Below are positions 19,441-29,989 of a stretch of DNA of 64,000 nt, piece by piece. The notes beneath the pieces were generated by a model. It worked only from the letters and a program-made list of their open reading frames with translations. It ran no database searches and was not told the DNA's origin. Source of the stretch: Diphasiastrum complanatum (Eukaryota > Streptophyta > Lycopodiopsida > Lycopodiales > Lycopodiaceae); assembly GCA_029204225.1 (NCBI GenBank), contig CM055095.1, positions 16,828,870 through 16,892,869 of the forward strand, given 5' to 3'. The position numbers and the translations under genes are program-made. Within the stretch, counting starts at the first letter, position 1. Each line of letters begins with the position of its first letter.

Positions 19441-20737
19441 TCAATGATGATTTTCAAGACAAACATTTATTCGACATTTATTCTACAAATTCGCTATATT
19501 CTGATATTATTACTTATCTCAAGGATCAGATATATCCGGATGGTTATGATTTGGAGCAAAAGACAGTTTTTCAATATAAGGTAGCACCTTATACAATTAT
19601 TAACAATGTTCTGTACAAGCTTGGTGCAAATCATCAGCTTCGAAAATGTCTCGAATCCGAAGACATTAAAAAGGTCGTTAAAGTCTTACACTCAGAAGAT
19701 GCTGGTGGACATTTTGCTTTGAAGAACACAGTTAATAAGATATTGACTGCCAAGTGTTGGTGGCCAACAATGTTAAGGATGTACCAAACTTTATTCGTTC
19801 ATGTGATCCATGCTAAAGATCTGGTAAGCCTACAAAATCAATGAATTGGCCGTTGACACCAATCCTTCCTCTTGCACCATTCGAGAAGTGGGGGATTGAC
19901 TTTGTTGGTCCAATTAAACCTATTACCCGACATATGAAATGTCGATATATTCTAGTTGCAACGGATTATGCTACAAAGAACGTGGAAGCAGAGGCGACAA
20001 AAAGAAATGATGCAAAAACTGTCGCGACATCCTTATTCAAAAGTATTATCACTAGATATGGTTGTCCACTCGAACTAGTAAGTGACCGAGGTACACATTT
20101 TTTAAATGACACTATACGGTTGCTGACAACTTATTTCCTCATCAAACACAGAAAAACTACACCGTATAATCCAAAAGCAAATGGGTTGACAGAAAGAGCT
20201 AATGGAATTTTATGTAAGATCCTGACTAAAACTACTATTGCACATGCAACGGATTGGGATCAGAAACTACCATCAGTTCTTTGGGCTTATCGTAATATAG
20301 AGAAAATCACGACGAAACAGGCCCCATATTTTCTGACATATGGTATGCATCCTATTCTGCCAATTGAATTTGAGGTCAAAACTTTTCGTATCCAAGCTCA
20401 ACGAACAAATGCAGAATGTATAAACGAAAGGTTGACTAATATTGAAGAACTAGCTGAAGCTCGTGAGTCTTCACAAAAATTAACGAAGGCAATCCAGGAA
20501 CAAAGAAAGAAGAAATATGACAGTCATATAAAAAAATGTGATCTTAAAGTTGATGATTATGCACTGATATATGACAGTCGCGATCAAAAGTTCCCAGGAA
20601 AACTCCATATGCGATGGCTTGGACCTTTTAAAGTCATAGAGGTGTTTGACAATGGTTCTGTGCAACTTCAATCACTTGAAGGGGAATTGTTACCTACACG
20701 TATTAACGGGTCTAGACTAAAAAAATACTACCTTTGA
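19441..20737 (+). pseudogene. pol: Gypsy integrase, mostly intact core with broken zinc domain
   Basis: The HHCC zinc domain is recognisable (LHSEDAGGHF, then a frame change near 19780, CDPC at about 19807-19818 and a TAA directly after it). From 19841 the core is open for 298 residues: KWGIDFVGPI (first Asp), LVSDRGTHFLNDTI (second Asp), NPKANGLTERANG (Glu), and a C-terminal GPFKVIEVFDNGSVQL block typical of gypsy integrases. The ORF ends at TGA 20735-20737. Integrase joins element DNA to the host chromosome; here the upstream lesions disable the polyprotein. Confidence 0.88.
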
Positions 20738-20784
20738 CCAGAATTTTTTTTATTTATTTTTATTCTTATTATTTTCTAGTATTT

Positions 20785-21055
20785 TTCTGGAATCAATCGC
20801 GAATTTTTCTCTATCTTTTCTGATAATATTCGCGACTTTTTTTTCTTTTCTAGAAAATTTTCTAGAAATTTTCGTGAACTTTTCTACCACTGTTCAACAT
20901 TTGTTCAAACTGTTTCGTGAATTTTTCGAGAATTTTTCTTGTCTTCTCTCAAATCTTTTAAGTTATTTTTCAAAGTATTTTCAAAAACTTTTCAAGAAAC
21001 TTTCTAGTATTCTTCGAGAATCTCTCAACCTACCTTTTTGAGAATCTTTCGAGAA
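20785..21055 (+). promoter_or_regulatory. Array of nine TTCnnGAA palindromes (heat-shock-element-like)
   Basis: Exact TTCnnGAA units occur at 20785, 20848, 20860, 20871, 20914, 20925, 20991, 21013 and 21048, with many partial units between them. This 271-bp block lies between the integrase and the downstream ORF3. Heat-shock factors bind alternating nGAAn/nTTCn units, so it could act as an internal stress-responsive promoter for ORF3. The sequence is very AT-rich, which raises chance matches but not to nine in 271 bp. Confidence 0.55.
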
Positions 21056-21459
21056 TCTATCTACCTACTTTTTACATCCCTCTATTAAAGATGATGGCCA
21101 CATGATCATCATTATTCACATGTGTGTACGCTCACATATCAAAACAGATATTGTTTCTCCTTAATTTATTTGTTTTCTTTTCAAAAACTGTATTCCGTCA
21201 TTAAAGATCGATCTGCCAAATCATAGTTTCAAACACTGACCCATGCACGTACTCCATAAATGGAAGTGATAAATGTCAAGTCACCATGCCACATCATCAT
21301 CCCTTCCACACCGCTACTGCATATCGGAGTTATTTTTCATTTTTCTTCCTTACAATTTCTGCCTGCGATTTTATGCTTTCCTACGCACATTCTCTTTGCA
21401 ATCAAAGCATTCATTTGCGACCTATTGCGATCTACGAGCTTTCGTGAAAAATTCGAACA
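21056..21459 (+). other. Leader-like DNA before gypsy ORF3
   Basis: Non-coding, pyrimidine-rich DNA between the TTCnnGAA array and the ATG of ORF3. No distinct signal seen. Confidence 0.4.
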
Positions 21460-24145
21460 ATGGCTTCTGGATCCAGTTCAAGCTCTAACATCATCTGGAA
21501 AGCACGCGCAGAAATCCGCCTGGCATCCATCCAGTCCTTTTTGGATCGATGCAAGTTGGGTAATTTAAAAGTGGACACCTCCATCATCCTCTCCGAAGTC
21601 AGTACGGAGTTTGTCAACTCCATTCATTCCATTTCGGAGGTGGATTTCAAAGTCCATGTGCGAGGCAAATTTTTCACTACCTCTAAAGACCTATTCTGCA
21701 TAGCCCTTGGATTACCAATGGGTGGGAAGATGATCTCAACAAATAAGGATTTGGTGGATGAAGCTGCCCGCTTCCTTAAGAAGTGCTTCGTACGCACGAA
21801 GGGGTACAAGATCTCTATGATTCGTGATACCACATTTAAGATGTTTTCTAAATATGCAAACCAAGTACTCTTTTTGACGGATGCGGATGCGACGATTTCA
21901 GTGTAAAATTTTGGTTACATCTTAGATGCACTTGCAGGTAATCCGGTTTGTTTCGGCACTATTACATATAAAGCATTTTTGCGCTGGATCAAGCACCAAA
22001 AAAATTTTGGAGTTGGAGCACATGTATCTTGGCTATGCGCCCATTTTGACATTTTGAACGAGCAAGAGAAAACATTGCTGACGGGAAGGATGTTGGCCCC
22101 CAAGCCAATTGATCTTTTCGGCCTCGTTACTGAAATTGCACCAACCGTCGAAGTAGCAGCTACCACTGCTATGGACATTGACGCTGCACCATCCCAGTCG
22201 GAACCAGTTCCAACTGTGGCGATGGAGACTGATGGAGCTATTGCTGCTGCTACTGCTGATTCTTCACAGCCCGCATTTGCTTCCACATCTCAGAAGCAGC
22301 CGAGTGCCTCCTCCTCTGACAATGATGCAACTCAGTCTGATACATCAGACAAAAGACAAATAACTGCTGAAGGTGACACTGGGGCACCTGTGGCAGATGA
22401 AGAACAACCAGACGACCAGTCCCAGTGGTTTCGAACTATGACCAAGAAAGCCAAAGATCTAGTGGCTGAAGTGTATGAGTTGGACAAGTACCACCAACAA
22501 CTTACGATGGAATTTGTCAACTCAGAAAGGAGATGCCAAGAGGATCTCAAGGCGTCTTTTGAGAAGATTGATTCGCTCAAATCAGACAACACGAAGCTGA
22601 TTGAACGAAATCGTTCTCTCGATACACAGCTTCAAACCTTAATAAAGGAATCTGATTCTTTATAACGGATCAATAAGGCGATTGAGGCCAAGTCTGATAA
22701 TTATCAGACTCAAAACAATTCTTTAAAGCAGCAACTGACAGTTGCAAATCAACATAATGTCGCGCTCCAGAAACATTTCCAGGAGAAGCGAATGAGAAGA
22801 CTGAAGGCAGAAACTGCTCTCTCTGTATGCACCAATGCAGGGTCCATTACAGTCGACCTCATGAAGCTAAACCAGCTCCAAGAACAGATGCTTGACAATT
22901 TTCGAGTTGAGTTCCTGCAACCACTCGAGGATTCGAAGGTTCTTGTTGAGGAAGAATTGGCGGAGCTAAAGGAGTTTTCGAGTGAAGCTACCCCATCTTG
23001 CAGTGGACCAGATGCACACGACGAGTACCTTCAGGCCTTACTCAGAATTGATGACCTTACACAGCAAATTCCATCGGTGCCTGCCTACACCGGAGCCTCA
23101 GACCATCCCGAGTATCTGGCAGTAGTCGCAAAGATTGACAAGCTCGAACAGGAGCTGTCTCCAACAACAAATGGAAGATCAGAAGCTAGCTGCTGAGTTG
23201 CAAACTCAGGACTTGGCAACTGCATCTACACAGTCAAAACAAATGTGGCAAAATCAGTCGAAGGTATGTGCTGACAGATTCTGTGCATTTGTTGAACGCT
23301 TCTGGAAATGGTGTCCACCTGCTTTTAACATTGAATTACAATGGCGTATGGATTATATGATGCTACCAGGCGCAGTAGGCATCGCCTTCGACGATTGGAA
23401 GCGACCATGGGAGAAGGAAGACTTTCTCTGGTTATGGGCCCAGCTTTCTATTGAGCAGAAATGATGTCTCTGCTGGGGCATAATCCAGGGTAAGTTTAAA
23501 GTCCTACCTTTCGGATCAGCAGAGTTATACATAGGCTCTTCGGCTATGTATGCTCTCGAATATATTCGCATCAAAGAACTTCAATTTTTGCAGAACGAAG
23601 ACAATAAGCGACATTTTGGGAAGTGAAAGTCGCAGTTTCAATTATACAAATCCAAAGCTGTTGCGGATTCAGGCGCATTTGATGACGCAGGGTTGTTGAT
23701 CAACATTAATATGGCATATCTAGAATTATTCAGTCTATATGTGGATTGGGGGCGAAACCTTGCAGAATATTTTGCAGAGATTCGACATAATCTGCAGGAT
23801 AGAAGGAAGTCATTCAGATATAAGCAATTTTGTACATACACATTTTGGCAGTTTGGTACCTTTGCGACAAAGACATTATTTTTTGTTCAGAATCTTTATG
23901 TTAAAAGTAATTTTATTAGATTCTCAGCTTGATACTGTGAAGAAATCACTCTACGAAGTGATTCAGACGAAGATACAGAGTTGACTCAAGAGTTGTTCGA
24001 TAACATTACTCCTTGTTAAACTAGAAGAATTCGGCAACCCCCCAGTTGGCCGATATACAAAATCCAAAGAAGATTTGTTGTTGATCGAAACTCAACAGAA
24101 CTTGGAGCTAGCTCAGAAACTATATGAAGAATTGAATAATTCATA
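21460..24145 (+). pseudogene. Third ORF downstream of gypsy integrase, coiled-coil-rich, broken
   Basis: The first ATG (21460) opens 148 residues beginning MASGSSSSSNIIWKARAEIR and containing VHVRGKFFTTSKDLFCIALG, which weakly resembles the VRGK...GLP block of plant transposon-associated ORFs. A TAA at 21904-21906 follows. The same product appears to go on through 21979-22665 (an Ala/Thr/Ser/Gln-rich linker, then heptad-rich sequence with ELDKYHQQLTMEFVNSERRC), 22792-23196 and 23135-23464 (ADRFCAFVERFWKWCPPAF, WLWAQLSIEQK), and fragments to about 24145. It is split by several stops and frame changes. A long coiled coil is likely in the middle. An ORF after integrase occupies the env-like position of Athila elements, but I see no signal peptide or membrane anchor, so env identity is not supported. 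Confidence 0.6.
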
Positions 24146-24430
24146 AATATTATTCATGTCTTTGTCATGCTGATGCCTATCTGTGATACTGAAGCTAGAT
24201 CTTTGCAGTTTGAAGATGTTTTGAAGTTTGATTCCAGTTTTCATCAAACAATTTCAACTCAAAATCAACCTACTCATTGACAGCCCCTTCCTACGACATG
24301 ACAATTCAAGCCTCTGGTTCAAGCATGTCGACAGTCGATCAACTATTCGACCGCGAATCAGATGAAGACATTGTTGTTACTCAGCGACAACCCAACCAAG
24401 GATTGGATCATCCAATAAGGTCAAACTGAG
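24146..24430. other. Unassigned DNA after gypsy ORF3
   Basis: No gene seen. I looked for a gypsy 3' LTR matching 15740-16300 and found none. Confidence 0.4.
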
Positions 24431-24585
24431 TGCGCATACACCCCACAAAGTATATTCATGAGTCTGTCTTTTTTTTAATTCAAGCACCGACTACAATCGA
24501 TGAGGTACTAAGCCAACCAAACTCCAATCTCTGGAGAGAAGTGATGGACAGAGAGTATTCCTGAAAGGATCAACTCGTTAAGGTC
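24431..24585 (+). pseudogene. Copia pol fragment (start of the RT region)
   Basis: One frame reads APTTIDEVLSQPNSNLWREV then MDREYS, a stop, and KDQLVKV. This corresponds to the EP-TFEEA...W..AM..E block that opens copia reverse transcriptases. It ends abruptly at the LTR-like edge at 24586. Confidence 0.5.
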
Positions 24586-25036
24586 TGACTAGATCATGTT
24601 GCATGCAACCAAAAGGACACTTGTGGAGCAAAAACCACCCAACCAACAAGAAATGTCTGGTCAATACCCTAACCACTTTACCTCCATGCCATGGTGAATG
24701 AATGCAAGAGAGGATTGACTCTTGGCTACAAGGATAAGAGTAGATGGGCGAGTTTCCACTAGTATATATTCTCTCCCATGAGGAGAGAATATTCTTCTTA
24801 GGATTCCCATGCAACCTGGAATAGCAATTGACCTCCTATTCTTGCATTATAGCAGTCAAACACCATGCAAGTGCTCCTATGTCCAATTATAGGTCTGGGC
24901 CCTCATATGATTATTAATTACTTTACTGGCCAAGCCCGAAATGATGAGGCATAACTAATAACCACATACACTAGAGTGACCGGTTATCCATGTCAAGAAT
25001 TATTCCAAATCCCACTTATTGGACATGGACGTAACA
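24586..25036 (-). repeat. LTR of a minus-strand gypsy element
   Basis: In minus orientation the block starts TGTTACGTCC at 25036 and ends GATCTAGTCA at 24586 (451 bp). It contains a TATATA box in GAGAATATATACTAG (24761-24775). Just upstream in minus orientation is a purine-rich tract (AAGGCGGGAATAA), preceded by a frame ending VLRAELV-stop, the usual gypsy integrase end. So this is a 3' LTR, not a solo LTR: the flanks AGGTC (left) and TTATT (right) do not match. A second LTR copy was not found. Confidence 0.6.
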
Positions 25037-25999
25037 TTATTCCCGCCTTAAACCAGTTCTGCCCTCAGAACGAGTAACTAGGGAAGACCCAATACGGTAT
25101 GCTTTTAACACTTTTCCATGAATTATTATCCTCAATCTAACCAACCAACTTAATCAAGCACTCAGAGATAGAACAATTTCTCAATTGTTTATCTCTTATT
25201 CAGAGTACTCTTTCAGGGTCCAAAGGTAGCGATAAGTCCTCCAAATGGGTAAAATCTTCAATATAACCATTTGTCATCATCACATAAACTAAATTTACAT
25301 GATACACTGGATGAGCAGTCGACAAATCATGAAGATCAAGTTCAAAAGGTAACAAATCAATCTTTTAACTCTCACATTTATCCTGAAAATCAATCCTTAG
25401 TCTGACTTCAATATCAAATAAGTACTTAGAGATGAAATAATTCTCAAATTATTTATCTTTGCACTGAAGTACTATATCGACCTTTAGAAGTACACTAAGA
25501 GATAAATTTTTCTATTGGGCCTGACTTTCTCCAATCTAATAACATCGTCTTCATGTAACCTCAATTTACATGAATCTTTGGGTGACTCTTATTTTTCGTT
25601 GAAAATCAATGTAAAAAAGTTATAGATCCAAACAATTATAGTCCAAGACTATCCACAATAACTTGCAGACCTGTCATAAATGCTTCTTGGTACCAATACA
25701 CTTAGAATTTTTCAAAAACTAAGGTACAAAAATTCATCCTACCTAAATCTCTTAGGAGATCCATCAAGATAAAAATGACTTTAACTCAGTCCCAAATACT
25801 CTCTTGAGTTAAGTGCTCTATTCCTAGCAACATATGTAAGGATATAGCAACCATTCAATCATGATAGACTTAACTGCTCCTATTTAACCGGAGATTTTAG
25901 GCTAAAAACAATGCACAAGCATTCCTTGACTACAATTTGTAAATGTAAGCAAACAGACTTAGATTTATCCATCTGATATTTCACAGCAGATCATACGAC
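25037..25999. other. Degraded element interior
   Basis: The part next to 25037 is the 3' end of a minus-strand gypsy pol. The rest is AT-rich with repeated words such as AGAGATAGAACAATTTCTCAATTGTTTATCTCTT variants near 25165, 25425 and 25495. No intact frame is present. Confidence 0.4.
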
Positions 26000-26810
26000 T
26001 GTAAGAAATTACACTCCCGATAATGCATTTATGTTCATTTCTAGACAACAAGCAATGTTTAGATCATTAGCATTTGAATCGTATACGACAATAAGAACTG
26101 AACAAAGGATCAAAGAGCATAATCAACTCGATTCATCTATTGTGTGTGAATACTGAAGTCTTAGAGTTACATACACCCTCAATGATAGAACAGAGTAAGA
26201 CGCAAACTCTCGATGATACATTATAATAAAAATGGAGTACATATAGGAAAAGGTTTGAGTTCGACACACCTTTTAAACAAAGGGCGTGACGTTCTGTATA
26301 ATAGAAGCTTATCCAATCTAAACTGACAAAATGTTGACATGTGTATAAATTGTTGAGTTGGTACTCTGCTATGTCATTCTGAACTAATTACATGATCACA
26401 CGTGTATAGTCGCAACTATAGAAAGAGTCACGAATGCTCCGACTGGGTTATAGAGTGATAAGTGTCTGCATACAGTAGCATGATGAAACAGTGACATAGT
26501 TTGCATTGGATTCAGCAAAGGAAATGCTCCATTTTGAGTGGTACCATAATTTGTGTCGATGGTCAATAGTAGTCGATAGTCGAGTTGATGGTCGATAGTC
26601 GATAGTAGTCAACTGCCTCGTACTCGAATTGATGTCAGAGTCAAATCGTGTCGACCGTTTGCTCTATCTTGAATATTCATGTACTCCAACTATGTAGACT
26701 GTCACGAATAACATATCATTTCTACGGGTTGTTATAAGGAGTGAGTACGTATAGTGGATAGAAGTTCTTAGAAGATAAAATTAGGTGAGTAGGAGGAAGA
26801 TTAAACTCCA
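26000..26810 (-). repeat. Putative copia LTR (minus strand)
   Basis: It follows the RNase H relic at 26.86-27.19 kb. A purine tract (TTAAGGGAGAGTTT on the minus strand) abuts a TG at about 26810, and a CA-type end occurs at 26000. Boundaries rest on motif position only. It contains a short tandem block of GTCGATAGT-like words at about 26555-26612. Confidence 0.4.
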
Positions 26811-26859
26811 AAACTCTCCCTTAAGCTTACTGCTAGGAACCTAAATAAAAATTCAAGAT

Positions 26860-27190
26860 ACTAGCTAAGGTAGTATTTCTTTAGACAATGGTTTGGTCAA
26901 TATATCAACCAACATACTATTAGTGTGATAGTAAATTAATTCGACTTCTTTCTTTTGAACTTTTTCTCTTAGAAAATGAAATTGAACTCCAATATGTTTA
27001 GTTCTAGAGTGACTTCATGGGTTCAGGAAAAGTGCCATGCAATTTTGATTGTCACAGTGCAATGTAATTGGTCTGATTTATTGAAATTTTGGATCCAGTA
27101 GTAATCTTCTAAGCCAAATAACTTCCTTTACTATAGAGATGGCTACGACATATTCGGACTCTATAGAGGACAAAGAAATTGGAATTTAAG
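26860..27190 (-). pseudogene. Copia RNase H relic (minus strand)
   Basis: The minus strand reads SSIESEYVVAISIVKEVIWL, LHCDNQNCMALF, then SHSRTKHIGVQFHFLREKVQ and MLVDILTKPLSKE. This is the characteristic C-terminal end of copia pol (the DNQS/A, RTKHI..HF.RE and ADI.TK blocks). It has stops and is followed by the putative LTR. Confidence 0.8.
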
Positions 27191-27399
27191 AGATTCAAAA
27201 TATAGTAACATATACATATCTTGCATAGGGGTTCTAAATATTGGTTAATAATATCAATAGAGCAATGAACAAAGACTACAACAACATCTCGAATACCATT
27301 GGACTCACGTAGCTATGTAGTTGTGCATGGACATTAAGAAACTCGTAGAAGAATGATCCCTATGATTTCATCTCTTGAAAAGCAACAGTAGAATTTTTA

Positions 27400-27485
27400 T
27401 CAGTATAGTGTTTCAATAAAGCTCAAAAGTAGTACTTAATCATAGGGCGATTGAGCCCTCTCACATTCCAAGAAGCTATATCATG
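27400..27485 (-). pseudogene. LINE endonuclease fragment (minus strand)
   Basis: The minus strand encodes IASWNVRGLNRPMIKYYF, a stop, then a frame ending VAFQEMKS. The SWNVRGLN start and the Q-E-(T/M)-K block are hallmarks of plant L1-type LINE endonucleases. Only this short piece is recognisable. Confidence 0.65.
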
Positions 27486-29236
27486 GAAGAGTAAACTACA
27501 TCTTCGTCATCCATATTAGTTTGTGTATCTTCTTTTGATGAGGAGATAGGATAGTTCTGCTACAAAGAGAGAGCATGATAAGAGTTGGCATCCATAATTC
27601 AAGGTGAAGATCTTGTGTTGATAGTTTCTCATCTCTATGATACTTATATAATTTCACCAATGCGAAGGTGTTTCATGTGTACATTGTATTTTTGTCTCTC
27701 TAAAGGGAATATCTCACTTAAAATTTGGAAAAATGAGGAGATAATCAACTATTGACATTATTTTTAAACCAAGAATATTTCAAGCCTATGACCCCAAATT
27801 CTTCCATTTTCAACACTCAAAATCTATTCATTTTCTAATTAAGAACTAGTCACATTTCAAAATATACATATATGAAAAGATGTCATGACTGAAGACTATA
27901 TATGGAGATTTATCACACCAAATCATAGTTCTACAACATATGGAGATTGAAAGTGGAACAAGCATGTGGAATTTTCTTATTGATTTTTTTTGTTCTTTTT
28001 CATAAGAGGCGATTTGTATGAAAATCCTAATAGTTTTGTGCTTGTTTGTGCCAAATTGAAAGAGTATTTATCATATATATTTCACCCACTGCACTTTTGG
28101 ATATATTTTTTAAGGTATTGAGTATTGAGGCGGTTCTAGTTTTGCAAAAAGCATGAAAATTTGTTAAAAGTTATAGAAGGTTTATGGCGCTCTTTCATCA
28201 TAAGTGAGCTAAAAAGCATCTATGAAATCAAACAAGGCCACATATTTTGCTGGCTGGAAATCTTTTCAAATGTGGTTGTCCTTGTGCATGAGTAGCATAA
28301 TCTCAAGTAAGAAAGAATTGATAAAAGTGGGGACATAAATTGAGAGCACCATTTCTTGGCTGGTAATTTTGAGAGTCGTCATACAAAATTGTGCACGATG
28401 CCCCCAACACTTACATTAACACTTCCATGGATCAAAAGTCTTTAAAAATCCTAAGAAGGCAAGGCACCAGTTGAAACATTCAGAACTTTTGATTTGAACA
28501 CGATTCATTCATTTGAAACTTTTGAATGCTACTATTATAACATCATAGTTGCACTCAGAGAGTGCAATGCTCGATCGAAAAGTGTCGATCAAAAACAATA
28601 AACTGCTAATTTAAGACTTTTGGCTTGTAGACATTTGGACTCCATGATGCGGTGAAATATCTTCTCGAGCTTCAAAATATTATGAATCATTATGGTTGAT
28701 ATTTTGTCATCATAGTTTGTACACCTTCAAACCGACTTGTATAATCCTGTAAAGTTCTTGAAAACAAAGCTTCAAGTGAACTGGTGAATACTAACTAGTT
28801 CGCTCTTAGTAGTAGAGACGTCACACTGGTCCACACATTGTAGTTGCACACAACAACAGCTGCTTCTGTGGGTCTGTATCCCAAACAGTTTACTGCTGAA
28901 CATAATTATGGTGAAGTCTCTACTTCACCTGTAATCAATGAAGATATCTCAAGGAACATCACATCTGAGTAAATTTCCAGGTTTTTGGCGATGAAGCCTC
29001 TCTTCAAATTTATCTTTACGTCTGTATCAGAAGCTTGTTACATTCTTGAAAGATAGATAGATGCTAAACAGTAAGAAAGCAGGTAAGCCTCTGCTCTACA
29101 ATGAATGAAGTTAGTGGATGCCAGGCTGTCAGTATAGTTAATAATTAGCTGGAGGTAACATTTACCTTTCCTCCGAAGGCAAAACACTGTGGACTGTTCA
29201 CAGTGGTATCTTCAATCCAAAAATGGCTTGAAAATG
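27486..29236. other. Intergenic DNA downstream of the myosin gene
   Basis: No gene supported. A possible RT-like remnant lies near 28.14-28.33 kb on the minus strand but is too decayed to call. The end near 29236 probably contains the myosin 3' UTR. Confidence 0.4.
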
Positions 29237-29989
29237 TCATGAATTAGTTTTCTTCCCCCACCATTTCTTCCTGGTTCTTTCTGTTGTCTCAACGCTCGCA
29301 AGCTTATGAAGAATAAGCTTGGTCTCTCGTAGCCTGACTTTGAAATCCTTCTTCCATAGGTCAAACCTCTGTTTCAGTTTTCTCAATTCCTCGTCTGGAC
29401 TTAGATTTGCTTCTGTTTGGCCGGATTTTACTTCTACCAAAAATTCGGAATCATCATTAAAGACCTGCTTCCGATGCTCAAACTCCTTCACAAGGTGTCC
29501 GACGACAGATCTACCAGCATCTAGCTCCTTGGACATATTGTCAAGAGCTGAGTCAGGAAAATGTGTTGGCGTGCGCTCAGGTGTCTTTGTTCCCGCTGAC
29601 GTTGCATCATCCCAGTCAACAGATTCATCATCTTGAGGAAGAAGAGGCTTAGACGCTCGTTTTGAAGCCATGACCCGAGCATTAAGATTCTCATCTTGCT
29701 TGCACTGGTGAATAACTGGATCCTCGTTAGCCAAACTTCTTTTTGCTGCTGCCAAGCTAAGTTGCAGAGACGTCATCTGTTTCTGCCACATTTCTTCCAT
29801 AGAATTCATCTTGGCCTCGTACTCTAACCAACGAGTTTCATACTGCTGTAGCTTTAACAACAGAACAGCATTTTCATCTTCCTTTTCTTGAAGGGCCTTC
29901 TCCGCTTCTGATGCTCGTCTTTTCAACTCAAAAAGCTCAAATGGCAAGATTTTGATTAAACCATCTGGCTTATTTTCTCCCTCGTTGTC
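29237..29989 (-). CDS. Myosin VIII exon 23: coiled coil and conserved tail
   Basis: 251 codons including the stop. Heptads run through [19 protein letters not shown] and [20 protein letters not shown] (about residues 1238-1300). Then come a serine/acid-rich linker, [40 protein letters not shown] and the terminal [11 protein letters not shown]. The last block is the class VIII tail signature, basic and suited to membrane or anionic lipid contact. Confidence 0.92.
   Translation of the reverse strand, partial: DNEGENKPDGLIKILPFELFELKRRASEAEKALQEKEDENAVLLLKLQQYETRWLEYEAKMNSMEEMWQKQMTSLQLSLAAAKRSLANEDPVIHQCKQDENLNARVMASKRASKPLLPQDDESVDWDDATSAGTKTPERTPTHFPDSALDNMSKELDAGRSVVGHLVKEFEHRKQVFNDDSEFLVEVKSGQTEANLSPDEELRKLKQRFDLWKKDFKVRLRETKLILHKLASVETTERTRKKWWGKKTNS

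Noticed and set aside
24586-25036. Solo LTR interpretation
   Set aside because: The flanking 5-mers AGGTC and TTATT differ, and the upstream sequence reads as the 3' end of a gypsy pol, so it is one LTR of a longer element.
28140-28330. LINE reverse-transcriptase-like words on the minus strand
   Set aside because: Only a weak ALFDF.DAF resemblance with several stops, and the order relative to the endonuclease piece is wrong for one LINE.
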